This document shows, one piece after another, positions 32,201 through 45,029 of a stretch of DNA of 64,000 bases. The notes beneath the pieces are model-generated. The model was not told the DNA's origin and did no database searches. It saw only the letters and a program-made list of their open reading frames with translations. The translations under genes were made by a program, and so were the position numbers. Each line of letters opens with the position of its first letter. The first letter of the stretch is position 1. The stretch comes from Plasmodiophora brassicae. Its lineage: Eukaryota > Endomyxa > Phytomyxea > Plasmodiophorida > Plasmodiophoridae. The stretch is taken from contig JASFAU010000014.1 in NCBI GenBank assembly GCA_039704465.1, positions 186,001-250,000 of the forward strand. The letters run 5' to 3'.

Positions 32201-34778
32201 GAAGGAAGACAACAAAAGCAGTGTATGCTACTCCAATCGACCAGAAAACGCTTCGAAGGCGTCGAGAAGAGGACACGTTGACAATAAACATGCTCGCCAG
32301 GCACAGAACCAGATATCCGTCCTTGAACAGGGTGGGAGGCGAAATAAGTAGGGAGACGATGAGGAAGACAACCCATAGAATGAGAACTCCAAAGTTGAGA
32401 AAGATTCTCCCAAAGATAGATGAGAGACTGCGTACCCATTGAATGTTTCTGGAGTTTGAGGCAATCGCGTTTTCCAGCCAGTCCGACGTGTTGAAATCAT
32501 CGATTAAATGAAGCTGGAACAAGCACAGCCCGGCAGCCAGCATCGACGCAAAAAACGATGAGAAATAAGGTTGATCCAGGCGAACAAATCCCAATGATAC
32601 AAGAACCGCGGATGAAACAGGCCCAGTTTGGAAAACAGTGACGCCGTATTGGCAGATTAGGCCCATCACTGTAAACGCTGCTAAGGGAAGCCATGATTGG
32701 CGCTTTCTTGAAAGTGCAGGCAACGATACATAGACCAATGACATTAACACGTATGCGATATGGAGCAAGTCGATACGACTGAGGCCGACGAAAAACACAA
32801 CGAGTAACGCAAGCTTAGCACCGTATTCTAGAAGGACGACCTTGGCGACGCGATTAAACTCATCCCATCCATCAGCCATTGTTTCCCAGGCCTTTGTAAG
32901 CCCAAGACGAAGGCCCGAAGGTTCCCGCTTTCCCAGAGCTGGAACCCGGCTTCCAACTGAGCTTGCTGCCCCATGACGCAGCAACAGGTTAGTGATACGC
33001 GTGTTCTTGGACAAAATGATAGGGGTGCGACGGTCACCGTCCACTTTCTCTAATAACGATATGCCACCTTTTTCCAAAATGGTTCGGACAGATCCGAAAT
33101 GGGAACTGAGAACAGCGTTGTGAAGTGCGGTTCTGCCCCGACTATCGGCAGCATTCAACACAAGGTTTCTGTCGCGACGCAACGCCATCTCCAGGAAGCT
33201 TTCATCGCCAAGGGCGGCAGCATTTAGAATGTTGCCGGCAGATAAAGGAGCCCGAAGAGCGGAACGGCGCTGTGCACTTGCACGGCAATACAAGGCAATA
33301 ATAACCGCCGGAGCAAGAAACAGTGCCATCTGAAACGATGCACTAGTGCTGGGATCGCCAGTGATCTTGAAGTCTCTGGCAACCGGATCAGAAAGGACTA
33401 ACAGCCAAGGAATAGATAAGAAGATGTAGGCGCAAAACGAAGTAGAGACTGCCAACGGAAGCAGAACGGTAGACGAGAGTTCAGAAAATACCTCTGCGCC
33501 AAACAACAATGCCAGCAAGACCGCCGACATTATGATAAAGTTGAATCCTTGCACATCGAGGACAAATATAACTGAAAGCATCACGCAGCAAATGGAGATC
33601 TCAAGGTTATGGAAAATGGGACGGATGAGGCGTACGAATCGGTTCGGCCATATGTACAGGTGAGGTTTCGGGTGGCTGCCCTGGTTCACGACCTTCTCTG
33701 CCGGGGCAGACGTCGCACGAGGTAAAGGAGGAACAGTCGCAGCAGCCAGCAGCACATTCGACGTCGATTCCTTTTTGACATCTTGCACGACGATAATGTT
33801 GTGTTCGGATACATCGGACGTTGCAGCGTATGACAGTGAAGGGAGTTCAGCTGAGTTGCGCCGCAGGCCTTGCCTCGGCATATCCCGCTCGGGGTCAGTC
33901 AGAACGGGAGCCGATTTCGCTCGGGTTGGGACAGCTAGCGGACCCGGAAGAGCGGGCTCCTCTTGAGCGATGGTGTTTAGGCCTCGATCGCGTTCCATGA
34001 CAGATTTGGTCTTCCCTCGAAACGTCGTGGTGGAAAAGATTACAATCAACCCGAGTTCGATACCAATTGCCACAGCTGTCAGCCCACTGGACAGCGTCCA
34101 TATATCGTCACGGTCGGGAAGAACGCCAAGCACCTGCATCACCCAGGGCGAGAGACCGTCCGCGATCAGCGACACTCGAAGGACAGCGATGGTTACAACG
34201 TGAGCACTGGAATAGACCATGAGCGGTAAACGGATAAAGCTCACGTCGGAGTAGGACAACAATGACAACCCTTTCTCAAGCATTGGTCGGTATCTGGGCA
34301 TTTGAGTGCCCCAGATAAACAAAAAGCTGAGAATTAGGATCGCAAACGGCAGCCGAAAGACGTTGGGTGATAGAACACACGCAGCGCTGGCTCCAACGAA
34401 GAACACAGTGACCCGGACGATACCAAGCGGCTGATGCTGGTCGACAGGGCCGGTGTTGCCGTAACTGCCTTTCGTGATCTGGACAATGGACGCAAGCAGG
34501 GCGGATACGGTGGATATGACGAAAACAATACGAGACCCACCATCCAGCGGTCCAAGGTTAAACATGCGCCAGGGATCGATATCTGCAGGATCCGTTATTG
34601 AGTAGGTCAGCTGGGCGACCAACCAGCCGAGAGTCATAACCGCCGTCGACATGACCCATACGCGATGCGGCGGCAGCGTAACGCGCACGAGTACAACAAC
34701 GATAAATAGGACTGACTCCAACCCGGCGCAGGCGACGCTGGCTACCAGCAGACTAACCACCTCCACCAGCCATATCAT
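26281..34778 (-). CDS. PIEZO: PIEZO mechanosensitive channel with ankyrin and PAS-like domains
   Basis: Ten exons on the minus strand: 34778-30001, 29933-28187, 28131-27991, 27935-27729, 27675-27630, 27576-27320, 27261-27000, 26946-26687, 26628-26466, 26414-26281. Introns are 51-67 nt and all phases agree; 2664 aa. The last 850 residues follow PIEZO order closely: DRPRVPPMFWIISAAYTEAVV; GDRVCYLYRSIISKLV; IQIRFGYPT; KLEDIYANLY at the anchor; the extracellular cap with STWTISPPKKS and SYWELANG; the pore helix; and the C-terminal LEEALYRSLIRLFRSPDSLI. The N-terminal 1500 residues hold many membrane helices. About residues 515-610 there are three ankyrin-like repeats (RGRTALHNAVLSSHFGSV, RRTPIILSKN). 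About 1510-1650 is a PAS domain (RSVHFIVNRDRKIVQWN, VGRRVHEIFP), and a weaker second PAS-like region spans about 1665-1780. Known family role: mechanically gated cation channel in the plasma membrane. The PAS/ankyrin insertions are unusual. The start ATG opens a hydrophobic helix (MIWLVEVVSLLVA). Confidence 0.9.
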
Positions 34779-35178
34779 GACGCCCGCGCCCAGCGCCGTC
34801 GCCGACGACGCCACAAAATGACACCCGACGTAACATTGACGATCAGTCGGCGGCCCAGCACTGGCGACGTCTGCCCGACCTCCGATCGGCAAAATCCATT
34901 GTCTTTTTCAGGGGACGACTGTGATCCTGACACCTTTTTCGCGAAAGAACGAGACCACCACCTATACGCGCCACGGGTACCGGCGCTCGACTTCGCTGTC
35001 GTGTTGATAGCAACACCGGCGCTGTTTCCAGGTGTGACCTCTGACTGATGTGTCTAAGCATCGCTGATAAGTAGCCGGACATTTTCCGAGACGTTGCCCG
35101 CATATCGTGGCAGGGGAGCTGCGGCCGGACCACTGGCGCCTGAGTGCGTGGGAGCTGGCGGGCTGCGCAGTCGACAGG
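34779..35178. other. Divergent intergenic region
   Basis: 400 nt separate the start codons of the PIEZO gene (minus) and the SNF2/RING helicase (plus). It is presumably a shared bidirectional promoter. No further gene is supported. Confidence 0.45.
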
Positions 35179-37905
35179 ATGGCGCCATGGACGTGCAATC
35201 TCTGTAGGGACTACGGACTGCCTGGCACTGTGCAACCCGTGCTGAAAGGTGGCCGATCTTGCAGGTACGTACGAGAACGAGGACGGCAGTACGTCGTGCG
35301 AAATATGCCTAGCGGATCGCGTCGTGGAGGCTGACGAGGAGGCGAATGGTAAACAAGAGGCGACGACATGGTCCTGTATGGTCTGCGGTTCTACGCACCC
35401 GATAGGGCAGACCGACTGCAACTCGTTTCTATATGGGAAGGCCCCGGAGCGGCGACCGGTTCGCCTGGACCTGACCCGCATTCCGAAACGCGCTCGGCAT
35501 GACGACTCGGACGAGTCGTCGAACAGTAGCGAAAACGACGACGACGACGACGACGACGCTGAGGCCATGGAGGACGATGCTGGCGATGGGAATGACGATG
35601 TCATTTTTTGTCGCATAGAAGAGGTAACCGATGCGCGCACGTCGTATCCCTTAGTCGGACGCCTGAAGTGCGGCACAGGTCCACCATGCGTTCACGGCGT
35701 ATGAGAACACAGTGGAGCTGAAACCGGCCAGACAACCGTTAGGCCTGCTCTTCCAGCTGTACCCTCATCAGAAGCTCGGCCTGGATTTCCTGGAGAAATC
35801 GGAAAAGTTCCCAAAGTACCGTGGTTCAATTCTCGCTGATGATATGGTACGCCGGTTGATGTTACGCTTCTGGGTGGGCTCACTTACACGTTCTGCAGGG
35901 CCTTGGTAAAACGGTTCAAAGCATTGCGCTTATCTGTTCCAGGCCGGCAACCCAGGAGGAACTGGAGACGTACGTCCGGGCGACTCTTGTTGTTTGCCCC
36001 GTGTCACTGGCTGACCAGTGGAAGAGCGAGCTCGATCGAGTCGGTATGTACGCCCCCCCGACAGCACCGTACGCTTTCCGTTGCTGAACAGGCTTTACAG
36101 CGCCTCGATTGCGAACCGTAATCTTCCATGGGCCAAAGCGTGATGGCATACTGAACCGGGCGGTCGGCATGTATGACGTGGTGATAACGACATACAATAT
36201 TGTCGCTCTGGACGCCCGTACACCAGATAAGTCGGTGCTTATGACCACGAAATGGCTGCGAGTTATTCTCGACGAAGCCCACCTGATTAAGAACGGATCG
36301 TCGAAGTGGAGCCGGGCGTGCTGTGAACTGAATGCCAAGTACCGTTTGTGCCTCACGGGGACGCCTGTCCAGAACTCGATGCAGGACCTTGGGTCCCTGC
36401 TGAAGTTCCTCAGAATTCGACCTTACAACCGCCGTGGCGTGTTCAGTAAGATCGAGAAACGTTTGCGGGCAATGCAGAAGAAGGGGAACGATACTGGTGC
36501 TGCGAAAGCATGGGCTCCGATTGGGCTTCTTCTTCGCTCGCTAATGTTACGCCGACGCAAACATGAGGTACCTCGGCAGGGTTTGCCGCATTGTTATTCC
36601 CGTTCTTACAGCATTGTTAGGTGCTGCATGAACTTCCGCCTAGGACAGTCACCACGGTTGTCGAAGAGTTCAGTCTCGAAGAGCTGGAGGTGTACAAGGC
36701 AGTCGAGGAGCAGTCGGTCCTTAAGTTCAACAAGTACCTCAGGGATGGCACGGTCATTAGGAACAGTGCCAATATCCTCGTGATGATCATGCGGTTACGG
36801 CAATGCTGCGATCATCCATCGTTGCTTCCGACCGAAAAGGGTGACGATCGAGTTCCCGACTCTGAACGGCAACGAGAGGTGAAGCTTTCGCAGCCCATCC
36901 TCAGACGGCTTGGCGAAATCGAGGAAGGACAATTCGGCGTACAGGAATGTGGCATATGTCTCGACGTTGCTACACCGCCCGTCGTTGCTTCATGTTGTGG
37001 GAAGATCTCCTGTGCGGACTGCTTCCGTCAGTCGCTTGAGGTTTGTTGCTTTCTTCGTGCGCTCCCAGGCGTGGGTGATCTCACATGTTTCAACAGGCAA
37101 CTCATTGCTGCGCGTATTGCCGGGCGAGCCAGGAAGATGTCTTGATTGCCACCCTGCACAGTGCTGCCGAGGCGCTCGGTCGACTTGCCGAACTGGAAGC
37201 CGGCCTGCCTGCCGATGTCCAGAAAATGCTCCGAGACGTGGCCGTCATCCTTGAGAGCACGAAGATTAACAAGCTGATATCCATCCTCGAGGCGACCCGG
37301 AAAACGGACCCGAAAGAAAAGACCATCGTGTTCTCCCAGTTCACGTCGTTCCTCGACCTCATCGAGCCCAAGCTGGCCGAGCGTGGATTCACCTTCGTCC
37401 GCTACGACGGGACGCTGAACCGGCAGGAGAAGGGCCTGGTCATCTCGGAGTTCCACAAGGACGACTCTGTCACCGTTCTTCTTGCATCGCTGAAATGCGC
37501 GTCTCTTGGCCTCAACCTGACGTGCGCGCGAAGAGTCGTCCTCCTCGACATTTGGTGGAACCCGGCAGTTGAGGAACAGGTTCGTCGTATGGTTTCAGAT
37601 TTTACCAGGTGCCGATTGGCGGCTGATCAATGTTCCCAGGCGTTCGACCGATGCCACCGACTGGGGCAGACCCGCGAAGTCATTATCACTCGGATCACGA
37701 TTGCAAACACAATTGAGCAGCGCATCATTGAACTCCAAGAGTCCAAGCGCATGATTGCACGCGCCGCGTTAAGCGAAGGTATTAATCGTCCCCGTCGATA
37801 ACGGAATATTTTCTTACGTGTGTCGCAGGCGAGTTCAAGTTGCCACCAGCGATGCGTCTTAGCGTCGAGGATTTCAAGCTACTGTTCAGGTCATCGTTCT
37901 TCTAG
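35179..37905 (+). CDS. SNF2/RING helicase (Rad16/Rad5-like) with RanBP2 zinc finger
   Basis: Nine exons (35179-35203, 35265-35623, 35679-35846, 35899-36043, 36101-36567, 36621-37040, 37097-37579, 37640-37778, 37829-37905) give 760 aa. Residues 1-25 form a RanBP2-type zinc finger created only by splicing (WTCNLC + TYENEDGSTSCEIC); a second Cys pair (WSCMVC) follows. An Asp-rich tract from a GAC repeat covers about 110-120. SNF2 motifs: LADDM/GLGKT (Walker A, about 185), VILDEAH (about 289), LCLTGTPVQNS. A RING-like finger at about 498-545 (CGICLDVATPP, CCGKISCADCF, CCAYCR) lies between the two helicase lobes, the Rad5/Rad16/HLTF arrangement. The second lobe has FDRCHRLGQ and ends RLSVEDFKLLF. 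Likely ATP-dependent remodelling plus ubiquitin ligation in DNA repair, in the nucleus. Confidence 0.88.
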
Positions 37906-38040
37906 CACCAGTGGGACGATTCTCTTTCGATTGATTATTGACGATGATTATACATATGCAAACCATTAAATTACGAGAGCACGCCGTCGTGCGTAGACCC
38001 GTTGACATTATCATCGTTTACAAGTATGCATCATATACGA

Positions 38041-38690
38041 TCAGGGCCCGTGCTCGGACATGACAACGTCATTGGCGTCCTGTTCCTGCCCCTCTTTGCA
38101 CTTGTCTTGTAGGTAGTCGTTCTTAAAGAAGATCTGTAGAAGGCCGGCCGCCGTCAGGAAAATCGTCGCCAGGACGCCGAATATCAGATTGGTGTTCGCG
38201 GCTCCGAATGCTGTTTCGACAATCGTCAACGTGGGACCGCATCGTCGGCCTTCAAGAGGGGACGCACCGTTCAGCAGCAAAGTTGACACCAAGACCAGCT
38301 GACCGACAAGCAGCGTGCCGACGTTGAGCCCTCCGAAAGAGAACCGCTTCTAGACAAGCCGCCGTCAGCAAGTATTGTCCCGCGTGAGATCTGCCCGAGT
38401 GTATACCGTGAACGCCTTCAGCACGTAGATGCCAAATCCCTGTGAGGGTTCTGGTCAGGTGACTGCTTCCGACACCAATCTCACACACATACCGTGTAAG
38501 CAATCAGGACGAGGGTGTACCAGACGCCAGCGAACTGGACGGCCTGGGTGGGCAGCGTCGACACGGACCCCCAGACGGAGATGCTCTGGGCCATCAGGAA
38601 GAACGCGCCGATGCCCCAGATGATGTTCGTGCTGCGCATCTGGTCAAAGTACCCGAGGTTGACATCGGGGATCATCTCCGCGTCCAGCAT
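38041..38690 (-). CDS. Small four-helix membrane protein
   Basis: Exons 38690-38493, 38439-38407 (33 nt) and 38349-38041, with introns of 53 and 57 nt, give 179 aa. Four hydrophobic segments are visible: IIWGIGAFFLMAQSISVW, VWYTLVLIAYTGFGIYVL, VGTLLVGQLVLVSTLLL and LIFGVLATIFLTAAGLLQIF. Two Cys-containing loops (RRCGP, QDKCKEG) and an acidic cytosol-like tail (EQDANDVVMSEHGP) complete it. Topology recalls tetraspan/MARVEL-type proteins but no signature motif is present, so I leave the family open. The ATG at 38690 is the first supported; an upstream exon cannot be excluded because the frame stays open in part above it. Confidence 0.6.
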
Positions 38691-39266
38691 CGCGACGAGC
38701 GCCCCCTGGGACCAGACTGCCCACGTTCAGATCCAGCCAGTCACCGTAACGCCCACCGTCCAGATGGTCTGGCGCCTGCCAGTGGCCAGTACTGCCAAGT
38801 GGTCACGAAAAATCCGACCCCGCCCCCGCGAGCGTTTTTGCCGACCGTATCGGGAGCGGCGCCGCCCGTGCGCAGAGTCTGCGCCGACAGGGGGTTCGCG
38901 CATATCACTTCATACAACGAGGAAAACTGACAAGCAGTTCATGAATACATTTGAACGGATACGCGCTCGTTCCACCCGCGCAGTTCTCGGCACGCTCAGG
39001 GAAGGGTATGGTCATGCGATGCGGCACGCCAGTTCACCGGGGAGCGCAGCAGCGCGGTGCCGCTTCTGTGATCAGGCCCCTACCTACCTTCTGTAGGGTA
39101 TGTACGAATACGTAGGTACGTACGTACGGTACTCGGTGGGCAAGTGCGCCGACCTGCGCAGTGGTGCACGGAGATCGACGGTTCAGTGCCGCGAAAGCAG
39201 CCGCAGCGGGTCGGTTGCGGGAAATATCGGGCTGGGCGCACGACGACGACCGAGTACTTACATGTG
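38691..39266. other. Divergent intergenic region with GTAC repeats
   Basis: 576 nt between the divergent membrane-protein gene and CHD1. It contains a GTAC/GTACG tetramer patch at about 39104-39133. Likely bidirectional promoter; no gene supported. Confidence 0.4.
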
Positions 39267-42200
39267 ATGGCCGGACGATTCTCGCTGGCCGACTATGAGC
39301 CGCGGCGGTCCGAGCGCCGCGCCGCGCCCGTCGCCCGGTATGGCGACGGCGACGACGAGGACGGCGACGGATCGTCCGACGACAGGCCGATGCGGCCGGG
39401 CAGTGCGAAACGTCGCGTGACGCAGCGACCGCGTGGGAAGCGGCGGGCGGTGCTCAGTGACAGCGACGACAGTGACTCGCTGGCGTCATCATCCAGCAAC
39501 GAGGAGGACTTCGACGAGCAAATGTCCGATATCGATGCATCGGACAGTGACCAGTCAAGGTCGTGGTTCGCTGTTCGGCAAAGTGCGTCGAGGTTTGGTC
39601 TAACGCTGTGGCTGTCCGTCGTTCAGAGAGTCCGATGACGACGGCGATGATGAGGTCATCGTTCAGAAGCGACGCCCCGCATCAAGGAGGAGAGCGTCGT
39701 CGGCGAAGACGAAATACGTCGAGAGCGACGACGAAGATGCTGCGAGTCATTCCGATGACGACGACGTCGATCGATCCAGCCGAAAGGTGGAGCAAGGACC
39801 GCAGTTTGAAGAGACTGGCGAGCCTGCCATTGAGAAGGTTGCCGCGTTCCAATCGCATACTTGATCCAGTGCCACTGAGACGTGGCGGTGTAGGTTGTGG
39901 ACTGGAGGCAAGACGACGATGGTGAACGGGAATATGAAGTCAAATGGAAGTTCAGATCGTACATTCATACGTCGTGGCATACGTACGACGAGTTGATGAA
40001 CGTCAAAGGGTACCGTCCGGTCATCTGCTGAATGCGACGTGTCCTGAGTTCGCGTTGTGCAGTTTTCGTATTGCGAAGAACTTCCTGAAGTTTGTCGAGG
40101 CTCATGAAGCAGTGCTTAGCAGCGGATCCGCTGAGCAACGTGAGCAGAGTAACATCGCCCAGGAGATGGCGCGGCAAAAGCGGAAACGATATGAGGTCCC
40201 AGAGCGAATACTGACGTCGCGTGTGGACCCATCTACGACCGCGACCCAGTACCTTGTCAAGTGGACCGACCTGGGCTATGACGAGTGCACTTGGGAGAAT
40301 GTGGACGACCTGGTTGACTTTCAGAACCTGATTGATTCGTACCTTGAACGGTCGCGTTCGCAGTCCCACAAGGTGTCACGAAACGCTTCGTCGAAATCTC
40401 GGTTCGAGAAGCGTGAAACGCAACCTGAATGGATGTCCAGTGCTGGTACGGTTGATCTGCTTCTTGAATTGGTGGTGGACGTGTATGTGACGTTGTGCAT
40501 TAGGGACTCTTCGTGATTACCAGCTGGAAGGCTTGAATTGGATGCTTTTCTCCCATTTTGAGAGACGAAATGTGATCTTGGCAGACGAGATGGGTCTGGG
40601 CAAGACGATTCAGTGCATTAGCTTTCTTGGATGCCTGCACGCCGATCACGGCATCCCTGGCCCGTACCTTGTCGTGGTTCCACTGTCCACCATTGCTGCA
40701 TGGAAGCGCGAATTCTCCAAATGGACGCCATGGATGAACGTTGTTGAGTATCGCGGGACGAAGGATGCCCGAGCGGTTTGCCGAGACTACGAGTGGTACG
40801 GCGAGAACACGGCTGGTGGTTCGTCGAGGAAACCCGCGCCTGCGTTCAACGTCCTACTCACGAACTATGAGGTCGCCAATAAGGATTTCGAGTATCTGAA
40901 CCAGTTCACATGGGCGTACCTCCTCATTGACGAGGCCCATCGACTGAAAGATGATCAGTCGCTTCTGTATCAGGTCCGGGTGTGGCTCTCCTGCAAACGA
41001 AGTGTGTGTCTGACTCTGTCGCGTGTAGACTTTGAAATCTCTGCGCAGCACACATCGTCTACTTATTACGGGGACCCCGTTGCAGAATTCTGGTACCTTG
41101 TTTAACTTCGTTCTCCAGAACGGTTGTGCTTATCCTATATTTTAGTCAAAGAGCTTTGGTGCCTGTTGCACTTTCTTGATCCGCACAAGTTCTGTTCGCT
41201 GCCTGAATTCGAGTCCACATACGGTGGCTTGACAGAATCGGTGGCCACTGTCACGCATCTGTCCAAGCTTCATGACCTTCTGAAGCCGTACCTGCTTCGA
41301 CGAACGAAATCCGATGTGCTCAAGTCGCTACCGTCGAAAACGGAACGAATTCTACGTGTCGACATGTCCGACATGCAGAAGCGATACTATCGATGGGTTC
41401 TGACGAAAAATTTTAATGAGCTCAACAAAGGTCTTCGTGGCAACAGCGTTTCGTCCCTGTCGAACACGATCATGGAACTTAAGAAAGTCGCCAACCACCC
41501 GTATCTCTTCGAAAACGCCGAGCTGAAGAATCACGAGAGCACGTTGCAGGTCTGCTGGCGCTCGTCTCCTTCCACCCTGCTGGGTCTGACGTTGCAACAG
41601 GAGTTAACACGAATGGTCGCCAATAGCGGCAAAATGGTCCTCCTCGACCGGCTGCTTGATCGGCTATTCGAGACTGGTCATCGTGTCCTGATCTTCTCGC
41701 AAATGGTTCGCATGCTTGATATTCTCGCGGATTACCTGGTCCTGAAGGGTTTCAAATTCCAACGTCTGGACGGGAGCATGAGGAGCGAGGACCGCCAGCA
41801 TGCCATGGACCACTTCAATGCCGACGGCTCTCCCGATTTCGTGTTTCTGCTGTCGACGCGCGCCGGCGGGCTGGGTGTTAACCTTGCAACTGCTGACACG
41901 GTCATTATATTTGACAGTGACTGGAACCCGCAGAACGACCTGCAGGCAGAAGCACGTGCTCATCGTATCGGACAGACCAAGACCGTCAACATCTACCGAT
42001 TTGTGATGAAATCCAGTGTAGAAGAGGACATACTTGAACGGGCGAAACGGAAGATGGTGCTTGATCATCTGGTGATCCAGAAGATGGATACATCAGGGCG
42101 TGGTGCTCTGACAGACAAGGCTGCCAGCAAGGGCGAACGCAAACAGGCACGCATTGTCCGGCTCTTCTCGTCGGTCCCACCATCTGAACTTCTTGTTGCA

Positions 42201-43986
42201 GACGTCACGGGCCCAGTTCGACAAAGAAGAGTTGCTGCGAATCGTCCAGTTTGGTGCCAAACAGCTGTTTGAGGAAAGCGACAACATTACGCTGTCTGAC
42301 GATGCGGCAGCGAACCCAGCACCTGCGACGACGTCCTTCGATCTTGGTATGTCCGCATTGTTCCTCAGCGAACATCTATCTAACTTGACGTCTGCCTGTA
42401 GATGAGATATTGGCTCGTGCGGAAACCACAGATACTGGTGGGGAGGATGTCAACCAGACCGAGGAATTCCTTTCCGCATTCAAGGTTGCCAACTTCGCTT
42501 CGGAGGCGTCCGGCACCAGTGTAATTCCGCGCGGGTCGACTATCGGCGATTCCCACTGAATCGGACCGTTTAGGTCGTGGTCAAAGCGAATGTACCTGAC
42601 GATGAGAAGTCTGGCACGGTGAAGTTCTGGGAGAAGGTCATTCCCGCACATCTGCGCCCTGCTGCACCGTCGGACCTCCCGGAAGAGCCAATCTACCCCC
42701 GTCGGGCGAGACTCGGCAAGGCATTCCTCGACGATGATCGTACTAGGCATGCCGACGTCTGGTTTACCTTACATCTGACGACACGCCAACAGAGAAAGAC
42801 GGAGCGCTAAACGGACGATCCACGAAAGGCAAGAAGCGCGACACGCAACGTATCGTTCGGCAGGCCGTTCGAGCGCTCATGCAGTTTGGCGACCGGGAGC
42901 GCGCCGCTGCCGTTTTACCTGGCGGCGCTGAAGAGAACGGCAAGATCCTCGACGAACTGTTGGAAATGTCGGCAGACGCCAAAGAGGCCATCACGTACCA
43001 TGGCGTCGACGTGGATGCCCCACAGCTTCACCAACGAGTGCTGGACATGGCCATACTGAAGCGGCACGTCGATGCTGTCGATAAGCCGTACGAGCGCTTC
43101 CGAATGACGGCTCCCGTACGAGATTCACTGCTATGGTCTAACGAAATGGTGCTTACGTGCGGTGCAATGCAGATCCCTTCGGTGCGGTGGAAATGCGCCT
43201 GGGGCGTTCGCCACGACTCAATGCTCATACTGGGTGCTCATCTGTACGGAGTCGGTGCCTGGGCCGAGATATGTGAAGACCCCAAGCTCGGCATCGGCGA
43301 AGTTGTACTCAAGGAGCCTCGGGTCGTGCTCAACTCGCACCTGTCGTCGCGGTTGCAATCGCTTCTTCGTGCGATGCGTACCCAGGACGACAAGCGCGCC
43401 CGAACAACGACCTCGTCGGCACCCAAGCTGCCACCCGCGAAGAAGGCAAAGAAGAACCACGTGCGCGTGGATAGCCACTCGAACGCGTCCGCTGTCGATG
43501 TCAAGAAGCGGGCACATCCGACGGCTGCGACGACGACCGACCTGCCGATCAAGATCGACCCGAAAGTGACCGAGTGGTGCATGGCCGAGCTGAAGTCGTC
43601 GCAGATCGGCATCATCAAGACGCTGAAGAAGCTGAAGACGATCGACCTCGGCCAGGGGATCATGTCCGACCCCCGCCCGGTTATCAAGTACCTGTTCCGC
43701 GTCGGGGACGCCATCGTTCAGACCGGTGAGTTGTTCGGGACACTGCCGTCTGTGTACGGTCGACCCTGACGCTTCGCCGTCGTCAGGCAATGAAAACCGC
43801 TGCCCACTTGCGCCTGCGCACGTCGTCGAGCACCACCTGTGGCATCTGGCGGCGCCGTTCCTCAGGACAACGGCGTCGACCCTGTCGAGTCTCTACTGGG
43901 ACCTGGCCGCCGAGCCCAATGTACATACGCGCCAGACCCAGCTCCTGAGCCAGTTCGCCGCATCCAGGTCAAGACCGTCATCATAG
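39267..43986 (+). CDS. CHD1: CHD1-type chromatin remodeller
   Basis: Thirteen exons (39267-39559, 39627-39837, 39894-40009, 40063-40445, 40504-40973, 41029-41092, 41146-41549, 41601-42146, 42202-42346, 42402-42520, 42574-42739, 42793-43725, 43787-43986) give 1349 aa. Acidic Ser-rich N-terminus. Chromodomain 1 at about 165-215 ([16 protein letters not shown]) and chromodomain 2 at about 250-295 ([16 protein letters not shown]). Helicase lobe 1: ADEMGLGKT (about 363), DEAH (about 477), [11 protein letters not shown]. Lobe 2: [50 protein letters not shown]-like segment ([13 protein letters not shown]) and the C-terminal CHD1 helical domain ([25 protein letters not shown]) confirm CHD1 over ISWI. 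Role: nucleosome spacing in transcribed chromatin. The intron at 42147 may use a GC donor (55 nt), or a GT at 42156 (46 nt). Confidence 0.92.
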
Positions 43987-44050
43987 CCGGGCCGCGTTCG
44001 TCGTTTCGCTGTCGAAATATATTCCCCAGCAGGAACCTACGCTTGGCGCA

Positions 44051-44917
44051 TTACTGGCGTTTCATTCGATCGGCCTTGAATTTGGAGACGCGCCGAACAG
44101 GTGCTGGTGGTGGCGGTGGCGCCTGCTCAGGTTGTGGCTCCTGACGGCGCGGTTGGGCGAAGAACCCATCGAGTTGTGGTTTCGTGCCGGACGCCTGTGC
44201 CGCATCGCGCCGCTCGAGCTCGTCGAACCCCAACCGGTTCCAGAACGCCTCGAACTGTTCGTCGGGGACTGCTGCTGGACGAGCGGGTCGCTGTGCAGCG
44301 GGTTCCTGCTGCGTCTTCTCGTCCTCGGTGTCGCTGACGTACTCCTCGCGAATATCAACGATGCCGTCCTCCGCCACGCTGACGACACCGGCCCCTGTCG
44401 GAGCCGCCACCGACGTCAGCGGTGCGATCAGCTGACGCTGGGCGATCAGTTTCGCCCGACGGCGTTGGATCAGATCCCGGGCGCCTCGGTTGGTCTTCTC
44501 CACAAACATCTATGCAGCATCGTTACGGGAGCCAACAGCAACGCGTGCTCAACTGTGCACACGAACACTATCGCCGAGTAGCGCCAGAATGCAATTCGTG
44601 TCGCGAAGCTCTGAATGGGTCGGGTGATGAGCGGTCAGCAGCGAACGCGAGGGGGAAACGCGCGCATACGTCCAGGGATGAACGCGACCTGGCTGATGGG
44701 GACGACGATGTCATGGGCGGGTTTCCCCATCAACGCTTGGAGCGCGTCGTCCAGCGCCGCGTACTGCTCGATCTGCGTGTCGATCGCCCGCAGGCGCCGA
44801 TACGCCCCGCTGCAACAGCAAGCGCAGCACACCGTTTAGCAGACACCCGACGCCCATCTCTGCCGACTTTACGCACATGGCATACGGACTCGGCGCAGCG
44901 GTCACTTGGTCATCCAT
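44051..44917 (-). CDS. URI1: URI-type unconventional prefoldin
   Basis: Four exons on the minus strand (44917-44877, 44809-44670, 44610-44567, 44509-44051) with introns of 67, 59 and 57 nt give 227 aa. The prefoldin-alpha core is assembled only after splicing: RRLRAIDTQIEQYAALDDAL helix, then AHDIVVPISQVAFIPGQL, then LALLGDSMFVEKT; the second part matches the conserved URI/prefoldin hairpin (HDIMVPIG..AFMPG.L). An acidic linker follows (EEYVSDTEDEK), and the C-terminus ends VSKFKADRMKRQ, resembling the terminal motif of URI/Bud27. The family works in an R2TP-associated prefoldin-like complex with RPB5 in RNA polymerase assembly and nutrient signalling. It is shorter than human URI1 (535 aa). 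Convergent with CHD1. Confidence 0.75.
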
Positions 44918-45029
44918 CAGTCAGTCCAATCCAGCCACTCCGCGCTGCACGAAGCGAGATACAGCGCGCGCGCTCCGCGACTCCGCCCGGCGTTCACCGT
45001 GCAGTTCACAGTGGCGGACGTGTTACGTG

